A stretch of 64,000 nucleotides of DNA from Arachis hypogaea (GCF_003086295.3 NC_092052.1:77008687-77072686), one strand, 5' to 3'. Shown: positions 1 to 14,600, counted from the stretch's first letter. Numbers and translations are program-made. The notes: a model not told the origin generated them from the sequence alone.

Positions 1-3000
1 CCTTTAGGTGTCCTCCTCGGGATAGCGTCATTTAAAGAACGAGGGTCAGCACGAGTAAAAAAAAAAAAAAATCGGAGGAGCCTGCCGAAGATGAGGCCAT
101 TACGGCTCGCCTTTAGGTGTCCTCCTCAGGATAGCGTCATTTAAAGAACGAGGGTCAGCACGATGTAAAAAAAACTGGAAAAAAAACCGGAGCAGCCTAC
201 CGAAGATGAGGCCATTACGGCTCGCCTTTAGGTGTCCTCCTCGGATAGCGTCATTTAAAGAACGAGGGTCAGCACGATGTAAAAAAAAATGGAAAAAAAA
301 CCGGAGAGCCTACCGAAGATGAGGCCATTACGGCTCGCCTTTAGGTGTCCTCCTCGGGATAGCGTCATTTAAAGAACGAGGGTCAGCACGATGTAAAAAA
401 AAATGAAAAAAAAACGGAGGAGCCTGCCGAAGATGAGGCCATTACGGCTCGCCTTTAGGTGTCCTCCTCGGATAGCGTCATTTAAAGAACGAGGGTCAGC
501 ACGAGTAAAAAAAAACGAAAAAAAACCGGAGGAGCCTACCGAAGATGAGGCCATTACGGCTCGCCTTTAGGTGTCCTCCTCGGATAGCGTCATTTAAAAA
601 CGAGGGTCAGCACGATGTAAAAAAATGGAAAAAAAACCGGAGGAGCCTGCCGAAGATGAGGCCATTACGGCTCGCTTTAGGTGTCCTCCTCGGGATAGCG
701 TCATTTAAAGAACGAGGGTCAGCACGACGTAAAAAAAACTGAAAAAAAAACCGAGAGCCTACCGAAGATGAGGCCATTACGGCTCGCCTTTAGGTGTCCT
801 CCTGGGATAGCGTCATTTAAAGAACGAGGGTCAGACGAGTAAAAAAAAAGGCAAAAAAAAACCGGAGGAGCCTGCCGAAGATGAGGCCATTACGGCTCGC
901 CTTTAGGTGTCCTCCTGGGATAGCGTCATTTAAAGAACGAGGGTCAGCACGTAGTAAAAAAAATGAAAAAAAACCGGAGGAGCCTACCGAAGATGAGGCC
1001 ATTACGGCTCGCCTTTAGGTGTCCTCCTCGGGATAGCGTCATTTAAAGAACGAGGGTCAGCACGTAGTAAAAAAAAAACGGAGGAGCCTGCCGAAGATGA
1101 GGCCATTACGGCTCGCCTTTAGGTGTCCTCCTCGGATAGCGTCATTTAAAGAACGAGGGTCAGCACGAGTAAAAAAAAAAAAAAAAACCGGAGGAGCCTC
1201 CGAAGATGAGGCCATTACGGCTCGCCTTTAGGTGTCCTCCTCGGGATAGCGTCATTTAAAGAACGAGGGTCAGCACGATGTAAAAAAAATGGAAAAAAAA
1301 ACCGGAGGAGCCTACCGAAGATGAGGCCATTACGGCTCGCCTTTAGGTGTCCTCCTCGGGATAGCGTCATTTAAAGAACGAGGGTCAGCACGATGTAAAA
1401 AAAACAAAAAAAAACCGGAGGAGCCTCCGAAGATGAGGCCATTACGGCTCGCTTTAGGTGTCCTCCTCGGGATAGCGTCATTTAAAGAACGAGGGTCAGC
1501 ACGAGTAAAAAAAAAAAAAAAAAACGGAGGAGCCTGCCGAAGATGAGGCCATTACGGCTCGCCTTTAGGTGTCCTCCTCGGGATAGCGTCATTTAAAGAA
1601 CGAGGGTCAGCACGTAGTAAAAAAAAACCGGAGGAGCCTGCCGAGATGAGGCCATTACGGCTCGCCTTTAGGTGTCCTCCTCGGGATAGCGTCATTTAAA
1701 GAACGAGGGTCAGCACGAGTAAAAAAAAAAAAAAAACCGGAGGAGCCTGCCGAAGATGAGGCCATTACGGCTCGCCTTTAGGTGTCCTCCTCGGATAGCG
1801 TCATTTAAAGAACGAGGGTCAGCACGAGTAAAAAAAAAAAAAAAAAACGGAGGAGCCTCCGAAGATGAGGCCATTACGGCTCGCCTTTAGGTGTCCTCCT
1901 CGGGATAGCGTCATTTAAAGAACGAGGGTCAGCACGATGTAAAAAAAACGGAAAAAAAACCGGAGGAGCCTGCCGAAGATGAGGCCATTACGGCTCGCCT
2001 TTAGGTGTCCTCCTCGGGATAGCGTCATTTAAAGAACGAGGGTCAGCACGATGTAAAAAAAACAAAAAAAAACCGGAGGAGCCTGCCGAAGATGAGGCCA
2101 TTACGGCTCGCCTTTAGGTGTCCTCCTCGGGATAGCGTCATTTAAAGAACGAGGGTCAGCACGTAGTAAAAAAAAACGGAGGAGCCTGCCGATGATGAGG
2201 CCATTACGGCTCGCCTTTAGGTGTCCTCCTGGGATAGCGTCATTTAAAGAACGAGGGTCAGCACGAGTAAAAAAAAAAAAAAAAAAAACCGAGGAGCCTG
2301 CCGAAGATGAGGCCATTACGGCTCGCCTTTAGGTGTCCTCCTCGGGATAGCGTCATTTAAAGAACGAGGGTCAGCACGAGTAAAAAAAAAAAAAAAAACC
2401 GGAGGAGCCTACCGAAGATGAGGCCATTACGGCTCGCCTTTAGGTGTCCTCCTCGGGATAGCGTCATTTAAAGAACGAGGGTCAGCACGATGTAAAAAAA
2501 AAAAAAAAAAAACCGGAGGAGCCTGCCGAAGATGAGGCCATTACGGCTCGCCTTTAGGTGTCCTCCTCGGATAGCGTCATTTAAAGAACGAGGGTCAGCA
2601 CGACGTAAAAAAATGAAAAAAAAAACCGGAGGAGCCTCCGAGATGAGGCCATTACGGCTCGCCTTTAGGTGTCCTCCTCGGGATAGCGTCATTTAAAGAA
2701 CGAGGGTCAGCAAGATGTAAAAAAAAATGGCAAAAAAAACCGGAGGAGCCTGCCGAAGATGAGGCCATTACGGCTCGCCTTTAGGTGTCCTCCTCGGGAT
2801 AGCGTCATTTAAAGAACGAGGGTCAGCACGAGTAAAAAAAAACGAAAAAAAACCGGAGGCCTGCCGAAGATGAGGCCATTACGGCTCGCCTTTAGGTGTC
2901 CTCCTCGGGATAGCGTCATTTAAAGAACGAGGGTCAGCACGTAGTAAAAAAAAAAAAAAAACCGGAGGAGCCTGCCGAAGATGAGGCCATTACGCTCGCC

Positions 3001-6000
3001 TTTGGTGTCCTCCTAGGATAGCGTCATTTAAAGAACAAGGGTCTGCAGATGTAAAAAAAACCGAAAAAAAAACCGGAGGAGCCTACCGAAGATGAGGCCA
3101 TTACGGCTCGCCTTTAGGTGTCCTCCTGGGATAGCGTCATTTAAAGAACGAGGGTCAGCAAGATGTAAAAAAAACGGATAAAAAAACCGGAGGAGCCTGC
3201 CGAAGATGAGGCCATTACGGCTCGCCTTTAGGTGTCCTCCTCGGGATAGCGTCATTTAAAGAACGAGGGTCAGCACATGTAAAAAAAAAAAAAAAAACCG
3301 GAGGGCCTGCGAAGATGAGGCCATTACGGCTCGCCTTTAGGTGTCCTCCCGGGATAGAGTCATTTAAAGAACGAGGGTCAGCACATAGTAAAAAAAAAAA
3401 AAAAACCGGAGGAGCCTGCCGAAGATGAGGCCATTACGGCTCGCTTTAGGTGTCCTCCTCGGGATAGCGTCATTTAAAGAACGAGGGTCAGCACGACGTA
3501 AAAAAAAATGGAAAAAAAAACCAGAGAGCCTACCGAAGATGAGGCCATTACGGCTCGCCTTTAGGTGTCCTCCTCGGGATAGCGTCATTTAAAGAACGAG
3601 GGTCAGCAGAGTAAAAAAAACGAAAAAAAACCGGAGGAGCCTGCCGAAGATGAGGCCATTACGGCTCGCCTTTAGGTGTCCTCTCGGGATAGCGTCATTT
3701 AAAGAACGAGGGTCAGCACGATGTAAAAAAAATGAAAAAAAAACCGAGGAGCCTCGAAGATGAGGCCATTACGGCTCGCCTTTAGGTGTCCTCCTCGGGA
3801 TAGCGTCATTTAAAGAACGAGGGTCAGCACGATGTAAAAAAAAACGGAAAAAAAAACCGGAGGAGCCTGCCGAAGATGAGGCCATTACGGCTCGCCTTTA
3901 GGTGTCCTCCTCGGATAGCGTCATTTAAAGAACGAGGGTCAGCACGATGTAAAAAAAAAGAAAAAAAAACCGGAGGAGCCTACCGAAGATGAGGCCATTA
4001 CGGCTCGCCTTTAGGTGTCCTCCTCGGGATAGCGTCATTTAAAGAACGAGGGTCAGCACGAGTAAAAAAAAAAAAAACCGGAGGAGCCTACCGAAGATGA
4101 GGCCATTACGGCTCGCCTTTAGGTGTCCTCCTCGGGATAGCTCATTTAAAGAACGAGGGTCAGTACGATGTAAAAAAATGGCATAAAAAAAACCGGAGGA
4201 GCCTGCCGAAGATGAGGCCATTACGGCTCGCCTTTAGGTGTCCTCCTCGGGATAGCGTCATTTAAAGAACGAGGGTCAGCACGTAGTAAAAAAAAATCGG
4301 AAAAAAAAACGGAGAGCCTCCGAAGATGAGGCCATTACGGCTCGCCTTTAGGTGTCCTCCTCGGGATAGCGTCATTTAAAGAACGAGGGTCAGCACGATG
4401 TAAAAAAAAAAAGAAAAACCGGAGGGCCTGCCGAAGATGAGGCCATTACGGCTCGCCTTTAGGTGTCCTCCTCGGGATAGCGTCATTTAAAGAACGAGGG
4501 TCAGCACGTAGTAAAAAAAAAAAAAACGGAGGAGCCTACCGAAGATGAGGCCATTACGGCTCGCCTTTAGGTGTCCTCCTCGGGATAGCGTCATTTAAAG
4601 AACGAGGGTCAGCACGTAGTAAAAAAAAAAACCGGAGGAGCCTGCCGATGATGAGGCCATTACGGCTCGCCTTTAGGTGTCCTCCTCGGATAGCGTCATT
4701 TAAAGAACGAGGGTCAGCACGACGTAAAAAAAAAAAAAAAAACCGAGGAGCCTCCGAAGATGAGGCCATTACGGCTCGCCTTTAGGTGTCCTCCTTAGGA
4801 TAGCGTCATTTAAAGAACGAGGGTCAGCACGAGTAAAAAAAAAAAAAAAAACCGGAGAGCCTACCGAAGATGAGGCCATTACGGCTCGCCTTTAGGTGTC
4901 CTCCTCGGGATAGCGTCATTTAAAGAACGAGGGTCAGCACGATGTAAAAAAAAACAGAAAAAAAAACCGGAGGTGCCTGCCGAAGATGAGGCCATTACGG
5001 CTCGCCTTTAGGTGTCCTCCTGGATAGCGTCATTTAAAGAATGAGGGTCAGCACGTAGTGAAAAAAAAAAAAAACCGGAGGAGCCTACGAAGATGAGGCC
5101 ATTACGGCTCGCCTTTAGGTGTCCTCCTCGGGATAGCGTCATTTAAAGAACGAGGGTCAGCACGAGTAAAAAAAAACAAAAAAAAACCGGAGGAGCCTGC
5201 CGAAGATGAGGCCATTACGGCTCGCCTTTAGGTGTCCTCCTCGGGATAGCGTCATTTAAAGAACGAGGGTCAGCACGAGTAAAAAAATGGAAAAAAAAAC
5301 CGAGGAGCCTTCCGAAGATGAGGCCATTACGGCTCGCCTTTAGGTGTCCTCCTTGGGATAGCGTCATTTAAAGAACGAGGGTCAGCACGAGTAAAAAAAA
5401 ACGAAAAAAAACCGGAGGAGCCTGCCGAAGATGAGGCCATTACGGCTCGCCTTTAGGTGTCCTCCTCGGGATAGCGTCATTTAAAGAACGAGGGTCAGCA
5501 CGTAAAAAAAAAAAAACGGAGGAGCCTACCGAAGATGAGGCCATTACGGCTCGCCTTTAGGTGTCCTCCTCGGATAGCGTCATTTAAAGAACGAGGGTCA
5601 GCACGTAGAAAAAAAAAAACCGGAGGAGCCTGCCGAGATGAGGCCATTACGGCTCGCCTTTAGGTGTCCTCCTCGGGATAGCGTCATTTAAAGAACGAGG
5701 GTCAGCACGAGTAAAAAAAATGGAAAAAAAAACCGAGGAGCCTCCGAAGATGAGGCCATTACGCTCGCCTTTAGTGTCCTCCTGGATAGCGTCATTTAAA
5801 GAACGAGGGTCAGCAGAGTAAAAAAAAACGAAAAAAAACCGGAGGAGCCTACCGAAGATGAGGCCATTACGGCTCGCCTTTAGGTGTCCTCCTCGGGATA
5901 GCGTCATTTAAAGAACGAGGGTCAGCACGATGTAAAAAAACAAAAAAAAACCGGAGGGCCTGCCGAAGATGAGGCCATTACGGCTCGCCTTTAGGTGTCC

Positions 6001-8425
6001 TCCTCGGATAGCGTCATTAAAGAACGAGGGTCAGCACGAGTAGAAAAAAAAACGGAGGAGCCTCGAAGATGAGGCCATTACGCTCGCCTTTAGGTTCCTC
6101 CTGGATAGCGTCATTTAAAGAACGAGGGTCAGCACGAGTAAAAAAAAAAAAAAAAAACCGGAGGAGCCTGCCGAAGATGAGGCCATTACGGCTCGCCTTT
6201 AGGTGTCCTCCTCGGGATAGCGTCATTTAAAGAACGAGGGTCAGCACGAGTAAAAAAAAGGAAAAAAAAACCGGAGGAGCCTCCGAAGATGAGGCCATTA
6301 CGGCTCGCCTTTAGGTGTCCTCCTCGGATAGCGTCATTTAAAGAACGAGGTGCAAACGTAAAAAAAAAAAAAAAAAACCGAGGAGCCTGCCGAAGATGAG
6401 GCCATTACGGCTCGCCTTTAGGTGTCCTCCTCGGGATAGCGTCATTTAAAGAACGAGGGTCAGCACGAGTAAAAAAAACAAAAAAAACCGGAGGAGCCTG
6501 CCGAAGATGAGGCCATTACGGCTCGCCTTTAGGTGTCCTCCTCGGGATAGCGTCATTTAAAGAACGAGGGTCAGCACGAGTAAAAAAATAAAAAAAACCG
6601 AGGAGCCTTCCGAAGATGAGGCCATTACGGCTCGCCTTTAGGTGTCCTCCTCAGGATAGCGTCATTTAAAGAACGAGGGTCAGCATACGTAAAAAAGAAA
6701 AAAAAACCGGAGGAGCCTGCCGAAGATGAGGCCATTACGGCTCGCCTTTAGGTGTCCTCTGGGATAGCGTCATTTAAAGAACGAGGGTCAGCACGATGTA
6801 AAAAAATGGAAAAAAAACCGGAGAGCCTCCGAAGATGAGCCATTACGGCTCGCCTTTAGGTGTCCTCCTCGGGATAGCGTCATTTAAAGAACGAGGTCAG
6901 CACGTAGTAAAAAAAAAACGAAAAAAAACCGGAGGAGCCTACCGAAGATGAGGCCATTACGGCTCGCCTTTAGGTGTCCTCCTCGGGATAGCGTCATTTA
7001 AAGAACGAGGGTCAGCAAGATGTAAAAAAAAAAGACAAAAAAAAACCGGAGGAGCCTGCCGAAGATGAGGCCATTACGGCTCGCCTTTAGGTGTCCTCCT
7101 CGGGATAGCGTCATTTAAAGAACGAGGGTCAGCACGATGTAAAAAAAAACGAAAAAAAACGGAGAGCCTCCGAAGATGAGGCCATTACGGCTCGCCTTTA
7201 GGTGTCCTCCTCGGGATAGCGTCATTTAAAGAACGAGGGTCAGCAGTGTAAAAAAAAACAAAAAAAAAACCGGAGGAGCCTGCCGAAGATGAGGCCATTA
7301 CGGCTCGCCTTTAGGTGTCCTCCTCGGATAGCGTCATTTAAAGAACGAGGGTCAGCACGATGTAAAAAAAAATAAAAAAAAAACCGGAGGGCCTACCGAA
7401 GATGAGGCCATTACGGCTCGCCTTTAGGTGTCCTCCTCGGATAGCGTCATTTAAAGAACAAGGGTCAGCACGAGTAAAAAAAAGAAAAAAAAAACGGAGG
7501 AGCTACCGAAGATGAGGCCATTACGGCTCGCCTTTAGGTGTCCTCCTCGGGATAGCGTCATTTAAAGAACGAGGGTCAGCACGTAAAAAAAAAAAAACCG
7601 GAGGAGCCTACCGAAGATGAGGCATTACGGCTCGCCTTTAGGTGTCCTCCTCGGGATAGCGTCATTTAAAGAACGAGGGTCAGCACGATGTAAAAAAACG
7701 AAAAAAAAACCGGAGAGCCTGCCGAAGATGAGGCCATTACGGCTCGCCTTTAGGTGTCCTCCTCGGATAGCGTCATTTAAAGAACGAGGGTCAGCACGTA
7801 AAAAAAATGAAAAAAAAAAACCGGAGGAGCCTCGAGATGAGGCCATTACGGCTCGCCTTTAGGTGTCCTCCTCGGGATAGCGTCATTTAAAGACGAGGTC
7901 AGCACGATGTAAAAAAAGAAAAAAAAACCGGAGGAGCCTACCGAAGATGAGGCCATTACGGCTCGCCTTTAGGTGTCCTCCTCGGGATAGCGTCATTTAA
8001 AGAACGAGGGTCAGACGTAGTTAAAAAAAACAGAAAAAAAAACCGGAGGAGCCTACCGAAGATGAGGCCATTACGGCTCGCCTTTAGGTGTCCTCTTGGA
8101 TAGCTCATTTAAAGAAGAGGCTCGCATAGTAAAAAAAAAGAAAAAAAAACCGGAGAGCCTACGAAGATGAGGCCATTACGGCTCGCCTTTAGGTGTCCTC
8201 CTCGGATAGCGTCATTTAAAGAACGAGGGTCAGCACGTGTAAAAAAAAAACAAAAAAAACCGGAGGAGCCTGCCGAAGATGAGGCCATTACGGCTCGCCT
8301 TTAGGTGTCCTCCTCGGATAGCGTCATTTAAAGAACGAGGGTCAGCACGAGTAAAAAAAAAACGGAAAAAAAAAACCGGAGGAGCCTCGAAGATGAGGCC
8401 ATTACGGCTCGCCTTTAGGTGTCCT
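1..8425. repeat. Satellite array, block 1 (about 110-bp monomer, error-rich copy)
   Basis: About 75 head-to-tail monomers. Each has a conserved core (GATGAGGCCATTACGG, then CTTTAGGTGTCCTCC, then AGCGTCATTTAAAGAACG, then AGGGTCAGCAC). A variable suffix follows (GATGT, GACGT, GTAGT, GAGT or GT), then an A-rich linker, then CCGGAGGAGCCTRCC. Many linkers are two A runs split by TGG, CGG, CTG or similar. Single-base losses are frequent and mostly sit in short homopolymers (TCGGATAG for TCGGGATAG, GGAGAGCC for GGAGGAGCC), which looks like uncorrected long-read error rather than divergence. The short frames here, on both strands, only arise where monomer lengths happen to keep frame. No gene is supported. 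Confidence 0.95.
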
Positions 8426-8610
8426 CCTCTAGGTATTAGCGATCATTTAAAGAGGTACGAGGTACGATGCTATGCACAGTAGAAAAAAAAACCGAAGAAA
8501 AAAAAAAACTCGGCAGCAGGGCCTGACCGAAGAGGTTGATGAGGCTATTACGGCTCGCCTTTAGGTGTCCACCTACGGCAAAAGATAGCCCGTCATTTAC
8601 AAGAAACCGG
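8426..8610. other. Garbled junction inside the satellite
   Basis: One to two monomers are full of extra bases. The core reads with inserted nucleotides (CTAGGTATTAGCGATC where the array has CGGGATAGCGTC), and there is a broken linker and GAAGAGGTTGATGAGG. The following monomer jumps from CGTCATTTACAAGAAA straight to CCGGAGGAGCC, losing the usual AGGGTCAGCAC segment and linker. Insertion-type changes like these are seen nowhere else in the window. The point also separates an error-rich block from a nearly perfect one. The likeliest reading is a stretch of raw, unpolished read at a contig join. A real rearrangement is less likely. Confidence 0.7.
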
Positions 8611-11600
8611 AGGAGCCTGCCGAAGATGAGGCCATTACGGCTCGCCTTTAGGTGTCCTCCTCGGGATAGCGTCATTTAAAGAACGAGGGTCAGCACGACG
8701 TAAAAAAAAAAAAAAAAAACCGGAGGAGCCTGCCGAAGATGAGGCCATTACGGCTCGCCTTTAGGTGTCCTCCTCGGGATAGCGTCATTTAAAGAACGAG
8801 GGTCAGCACGATGTAAAAAAAAAAAAAAAACCGGAGGAGCCTGCCGAAGATGAGGCCATTACGGCTCGCCTTTAGGTGTCCTCCTCGGGATAGCGTCATT
8901 TAAAGAACGAGGGTCAGCACGAGTAAAAAAAAAAAAAAAACCGGAGGAGCCTGCCGAAGATGAGGCCATTACGGCTCGCCTTTAGGTGTCCTCCTCGGGA
9001 TAGCGTCATTTAAAGAACGAGGGTCAGCACGAGTAAAAAAAAAAAAAAAACCGGAGGAGCCTGCCGAAGATGAGGCCATTACGGCTCGCCTTTAGGTGTC
9101 CTCCTCGGGATAGCGTCATTTAAAGAACGAGGGTCAGCACGTAAAAAAAAAAAAAAACCGGAGGAGCCTGCCGAAGATGAGGCCATTACGGCTCGCCTTT
9201 AGGTGTCCTCCTCGGGATAGCGTCATTTAAAGAACGAGGGTCAGCACGAGTAAAAAAAAAAAAAAAAACCGGAGGAGCCTGCCGAAGATGAGGCCATTAC
9301 GGCTCGCCTTTAGGTGTCCTCCTCGGGATAGCGTCATTTAAAGAACGAGGGTCAGCACGATGTAAAAAAAAAAAAAAAAAACCGGAGGAGCCTGCCGAAG
9401 ATGAGGCCATTACGGCTCGCCTTTAGGTGTCCTCCTCGGGATAGCGTCATTTAAAGAACGAGGGTCAGCACGAGTAAAAAAAAAAAAAAACCGGAGGAGC
9501 CTACCGAAGATGAGGCCATTACGGCTCGCCTTTAGGTGTCCTCCTCGGGATAGCGTCATTTAAAGAACGAGGGTCAGCACGTAAAAAAAAAAAAAAAACC
9601 GGAGGAGCCTACCGAAGATGAGGCCATTACGGCTCGCCTTTAGGTGTCCTCCTCGGGATAGCGTCATTTAAAGAACGAGGGTCAGCACGAGTAAAAAAAA
9701 AAAAAAAAACCGGAGGAGCCTGCCGAAGATGAGGCCATTACGGCTCGCCTTTAGGTGTCCTCCTCGGGATAGCGTCATTTAAAGAACGAGGGTCAGCACG
9801 ACGTAAAAAAAAAAAAAAAAACCGGAGGAGCCTGCCGAAGATGAGGCCATTACGGCTCGCCTTTAGGTGTCCTCCTCGGGATAGCGTCATTTAAAGAACG
9901 AGGGTCAGCACGATGTAAAAAAAAAAAAAAAACCGGAGGAGCCTGCCGAAGATGAGGCCATTACGGCTCGCCTTTAGGTGTCCTCCTCGGGATAGCGTCA
10001 TTTAAAGAACGAGGGTCAGCACGACGTAAAAAAAAAAAAAAAAACCGGAGGAGCCTGCCGAAGATGAGGCCATTACGGCTCGCCTTTAGGTGTCCTCCTC
10101 GGGATAGCGTCATTTAAAGAACGAGGGTCAGCACGTAGTAAAAAAAAAAAAAACCGGAGGAGCCTGCCGAAGATGAGGCCATTACGGCTCGCCTTTAGGT
10201 GTCCTCCTCGGGATAGCGTCATTTAAAGAACGAGGGTCAGCACGTAAAAAAAAAAAAAACCGGAGGAGCCTGCCGAAGATGAGGCCATTACGGCTCGCCT
10301 TTAGGTGTCCTCCTCGGGATAGCGTCATTTAAAGAACGAGGGTCAGCACGAGTAAAAAAAAAAAAAAAACCGGAGGAGCCTGCCGAAGATGAGGCCATTA
10401 CGGCTCGCCTTTAGGTGTCCTCCTCGGGATAGCGTCATTTAAAGAACGAGGGTCAGCACGACGTAAAAAAAAAAAAAAAAACCGGAGGAGCCTGCCGAAG
10501 ATGAGGCCATTACGGCTCGCCTTTAGGTGTCCTCCTCGGGATAGCGTCATTTAAAGAACGAGGGTCAGCACGATGTAAAAAAAAAAAAAAAAACCGGAGG
10601 AGCCTACCGAAGATGAGGCCATTACGGCTCGCCTTTAGGTGTCCTCCTCGGGATAGCGTCATTTAAAGAACGAGGGTGCACGACGTAAAAAAAAAAAAAA
10701 AACCGGAGGAGCCTACCGAAGATGAGGCCATTACGGCTCGCCTTTAGGTGTCCTCCTCGGGATAGCGTCATTTAAAGAACGAGGGTCAGCACGATGTAAA
10801 AAAAAAAAAAAAACCGGAGGAGCCTGCCGAAGATGAGGCCATTACGGCTCGCCTTTAGGTGTCCTCCTCGGGATAGCGTCATTTAAAGAACGAGGGTCAG
10901 CACGTAGTAAAAAAAAAAAAAAAACCGGAGGAGCCTGCCGAAGATGAGGCCATTACGGCTCGCCTTTAGGTGTCCTCCTCGGGATAGCGTCATTTAAAGA
11001 ACGAGGGTCAGCACGTAGTAAAAAAAAAAAAAAAACCGGAGGAGCCTGCCGAAGATGAGGCCATTACGGCTCGCCTTTAGGTGTCCTCCTCGGGATAGCG
11101 TCATTTAAAGAACGAGGGTCAGCACGTAGTAAAAAAAAAAAAAAAAACCGGAGGAGCCTGCCGAAGATGAGGCCATTACGGCTCGCCTTTAGGTGTCCTC
11201 CTCGGGATAGCGTCATTTAAAGAACGAGGGTCAGCACGAGTAAAAAAAAAAAAAAAACCGGAGGAGCCTACCGAAGATGAGGCCATTACGGCTCGCCTTT
11301 AGGTGTCCTCCTCGGGATAGCGTCATTTAAAGAACGAGGGTCAGCACGACGTAAAAAAAAAAAAAAAACCGGAGGAGCCTGCCGAAGATGAGGCCATTAC
11401 GGCTCGCCTTTAGGTGTCCTCCTCGGGATAGCGTCATTTAAAGAACGAGGGTCAGCACGATGTAAAAAAAAAAAAAAAACCGGAGGAGCCTACCGAAGAT
11501 GAGGCCATTACGGCTCGCCTTTAGGTGTCCTCCTCGGGATAGCGTCATTTAAAGAACGAGGGTCAGCACGAGTAAAAAAAAAAAAAAACCGGAGGAGCCT

Positions 11601-14600
11601 GCCGAAGATGAGGCCATTACGGCTCGCCTTTAGGTGTCCTCCTCGGGATAGCGTCATTTAAAGAACGAGGGTCAGCACGATGTAAAAAAAAAAAAAAAAC
11701 CGGAGGAGCCTGCCGAAGATGAGGCCATTACGGCTCGCCTTTAGGTGTCCTCCTCGGGATAGCGTCATTTAAAGAACGAGGGTCAGCACGTAGTAAAAAA
11801 AAAAAAAAAAACCGGAGGAGCCTACCGAAGATGAGGCCATTACGGCTCGCCTTTAGGTGTCCTCCTCGGGATAGCGTCATTTAAAGAACGAGGGTCAGCA
11901 CGTAGTAAAAAAAAAAACCGGAGGAGCCTGCCGAAGATGAGGCCATTACGGCTCGCCTTTAGGTGTCCTCCTCGGGATAGCGTCATTTAAAGAACGAGGG
12001 TCAGCACGACGTAAAAAAAAAAAAAAAACCGGAGGAGCCTGCCGAAGATGAGGCCATTACGGCTCGCCTTTAGGTGTCCTCCTCGGATAGCGTCATTTAA
12101 AGAACGAGGGTCAGCACGTAAAAAAAAAAAAAAAAACCGGAGGAGCCTGCCGAAGATGAGGCCATTACGGCTCGCCTTTAGGTGTCCTCCTCGGGATAGC
12201 GTCATTTAAAGAACGAGGGTCAGCACGATGTAAAAAAAAAAAAAAAACCGGAGGAGCCTACCGAAGATGAGGCCATTACGGCTCGCCTTTAGGTGTCCTC
12301 CTCGGGATAGCGTCATTTAAAGAACGAGGGTCAGCACGAGTAAAAAAAAAAAAAAACCGGAGGAGCCTGCCGAAGATGAGGCCATTACGGCTCGCCTTTA
12401 GGTGTCCTCCTCGGGATAGCGTCATTTAAAGAACGAGGGTCAGCACGTAGTAAAAAAAAAAAACCGGAGGAGCCTGCCGAAGATGAGGCCATTACGGCTC
12501 GCCTTTAGGTGTCCTCCTCGGGATAGCGTCATTTAAAGAACGAGGGTCAGCACGATGTAAAAAAAAAAAAAAAAACCGGAGGAGCCTGCCGAAGATGAGG
12601 CCATTACGGCTCGCCTTTAGGTGTCCTCCTCGGGATAGCGTCATTTAAAGAACGAGGGTCAGCACGATGTAAAAAAAAAAAAAAAAAACCGGAGGAGCCT
12701 GCCGAAGATGAGGCCATTACGGCTCGCCTTTAGGTGTCCTCCTCGGGATAGCGTCATTTAAAGAACGAGGGTCAGCACGATGTAAAAAAAAAAAAAAAAA
12801 CCGGAGGAGCCTGCCGAAGATGAGGCCATTACGGCTCGCCTTTAGGTGTCCTCCTCGGGATAGCGTCATTTAAAGAACGAGGGTCAGCACGAGTAAAAAA
12901 AAAAAAAAAAACCGGAGGAGCCTACCGAAGATGAGGCCATTACGGCTCGCCTTTAGGTGTCCTCCTCGGGATAGCGTCATTTAAAGAACGAGGGTCAGCA
13001 CGTAAAAAAAAAAAAAAAAACCGGAGGAGCCTGCCGAAGATGAGGCCATTACGGCTCGCCTTTAGGTGTCCTCCTCGGGATAGCGTCATTTAAAGAACGA
13101 GGGTCAGCACGATGTAAAAAAAAAAAAAAAAACCGGAGGAGCCTGCCGAAGATGAGGCCATTACGGCTCGCCTTTAGGTGTCCTCCTCGGGATAGCGTCA
13201 TTTAAAGAACGAGGGTCAGCACGATGTAAAAAAAAAAAAAAAACCGGAGGAGCCTGCCGAAGATGAGGCCATTACGGCTCGCCTTTAGGTGTCCTCCTCG
13301 GGATAGCGTCATTTAAAGAACGAGGGTCAGCACGTAGTAAAAAAAAAAAAAAAACCGGAGGAGCCTACCGAAGATGAGGCCATTACGGCTCGCCTTTAGG
13401 TGTCCTCCTCGGGATAGCGTCATTTAAAGAACGAGGGTCAGCACGTAGTAAAAAAAAAAAAAAAACCGGAGGAGCCTGCCGAAGATGAGGCCATTACGGC
13501 TCGCCTTTAGGTGTCCTCCTCGGGATAGCGTCATTTAAAGAACGAGGGTCAGCACGTAGTAAAAAAAAAAAAAAAACCGGAGGAGCCTGCCGAAGATGAG
13601 GCCATTACGGCTCGCCTTTAGGTGTCCTCCTCGGGATAGCGTCATTTAAAGAACGAGGGTCAGCACGTAGTAAAAAAAAACCGGAGGAGCCTGCCGAAGA
13701 TGAGGCCATTACGGCTCGCCTTTAGGTGTCCTCCTCGGGATAGCGTCATTTAAAGAACGAGGGTCAGCACGACGTAAAAAAAAAAAAAAAAACCGGAGGA
13801 GCCTACCGAAGATGAGGCCATTACGGCTCGCCTTTAGGTGTCCTCCTCGGGATAGCGTCATTTAAAGAACGAGGGTCAGCACGACGTAAAAAAAAAAAAA
13901 AAACCGGAGGAGCCTACCGAAGATGAGGCCATTACGGCTCGCCTTTAGGTGTCCTCCTCGGGATAGCGTCATTTAAAGAACGAGGGTCAGCACGTGTAAA
14001 AAAAAAAAAAAAAGGAGGAGCCTGCCGAAGATGAGGCCATTACGGCTCGCCTTTAGGTGTCCTCCTCGGGATAGCGTCATTTAAAGAACGAGGGTCAGCA
14101 CGAGTAAAAAAAAAAAAAAAACCGGAGGAGCCTGCCGAAGATGAGGCCATTACGGCTCGCCTTTAGGTGTCCTCCTCGGGATAGCGTCATTTAAAGAACG
14201 AGGGTCAGCACGATGTAAAAAAAAAAAAAAAACCGGAGGAGCCTGCCGAAGATGAGGCCATTACGGCTCGCCTTTAGGTGTCCTCCTCGGGATAGCGTCA
14301 TTTAAAGAACGAGGGTCAGCACGATGTAAAAAAAAAAAAAAAAACCGGAGGAGCCTGCCGAAGATGAGGCCATTACGGCTCGCCTTTAGGTGTCCTCCTC
14401 GGGATAGCGTCATTTAAAGAACGAGGGTCAGCACGATGTAAAAAAAAAAAAAAAAAACCGGAGGAGCCTGCCGAAGATGAGGCCATTACGGCTCGCCTTT
14501 AGGTGTCCTCCTCGGGATAGCGTCATTTAAAGAACGAGGGTCAGCACGTAGTAAAAAAAAAAAAAAAAACCGGAGGAGCCTACCGAAGATGAGGCCATTA

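Noticed and set aside
1..8425. Tandem SINE copies or poly(A)-tailed retroposed units
   Set aside because: The A run is a regular part of every monomer. There are no target-site duplications, no pol III boxes that I can recognise and no independent insertions.
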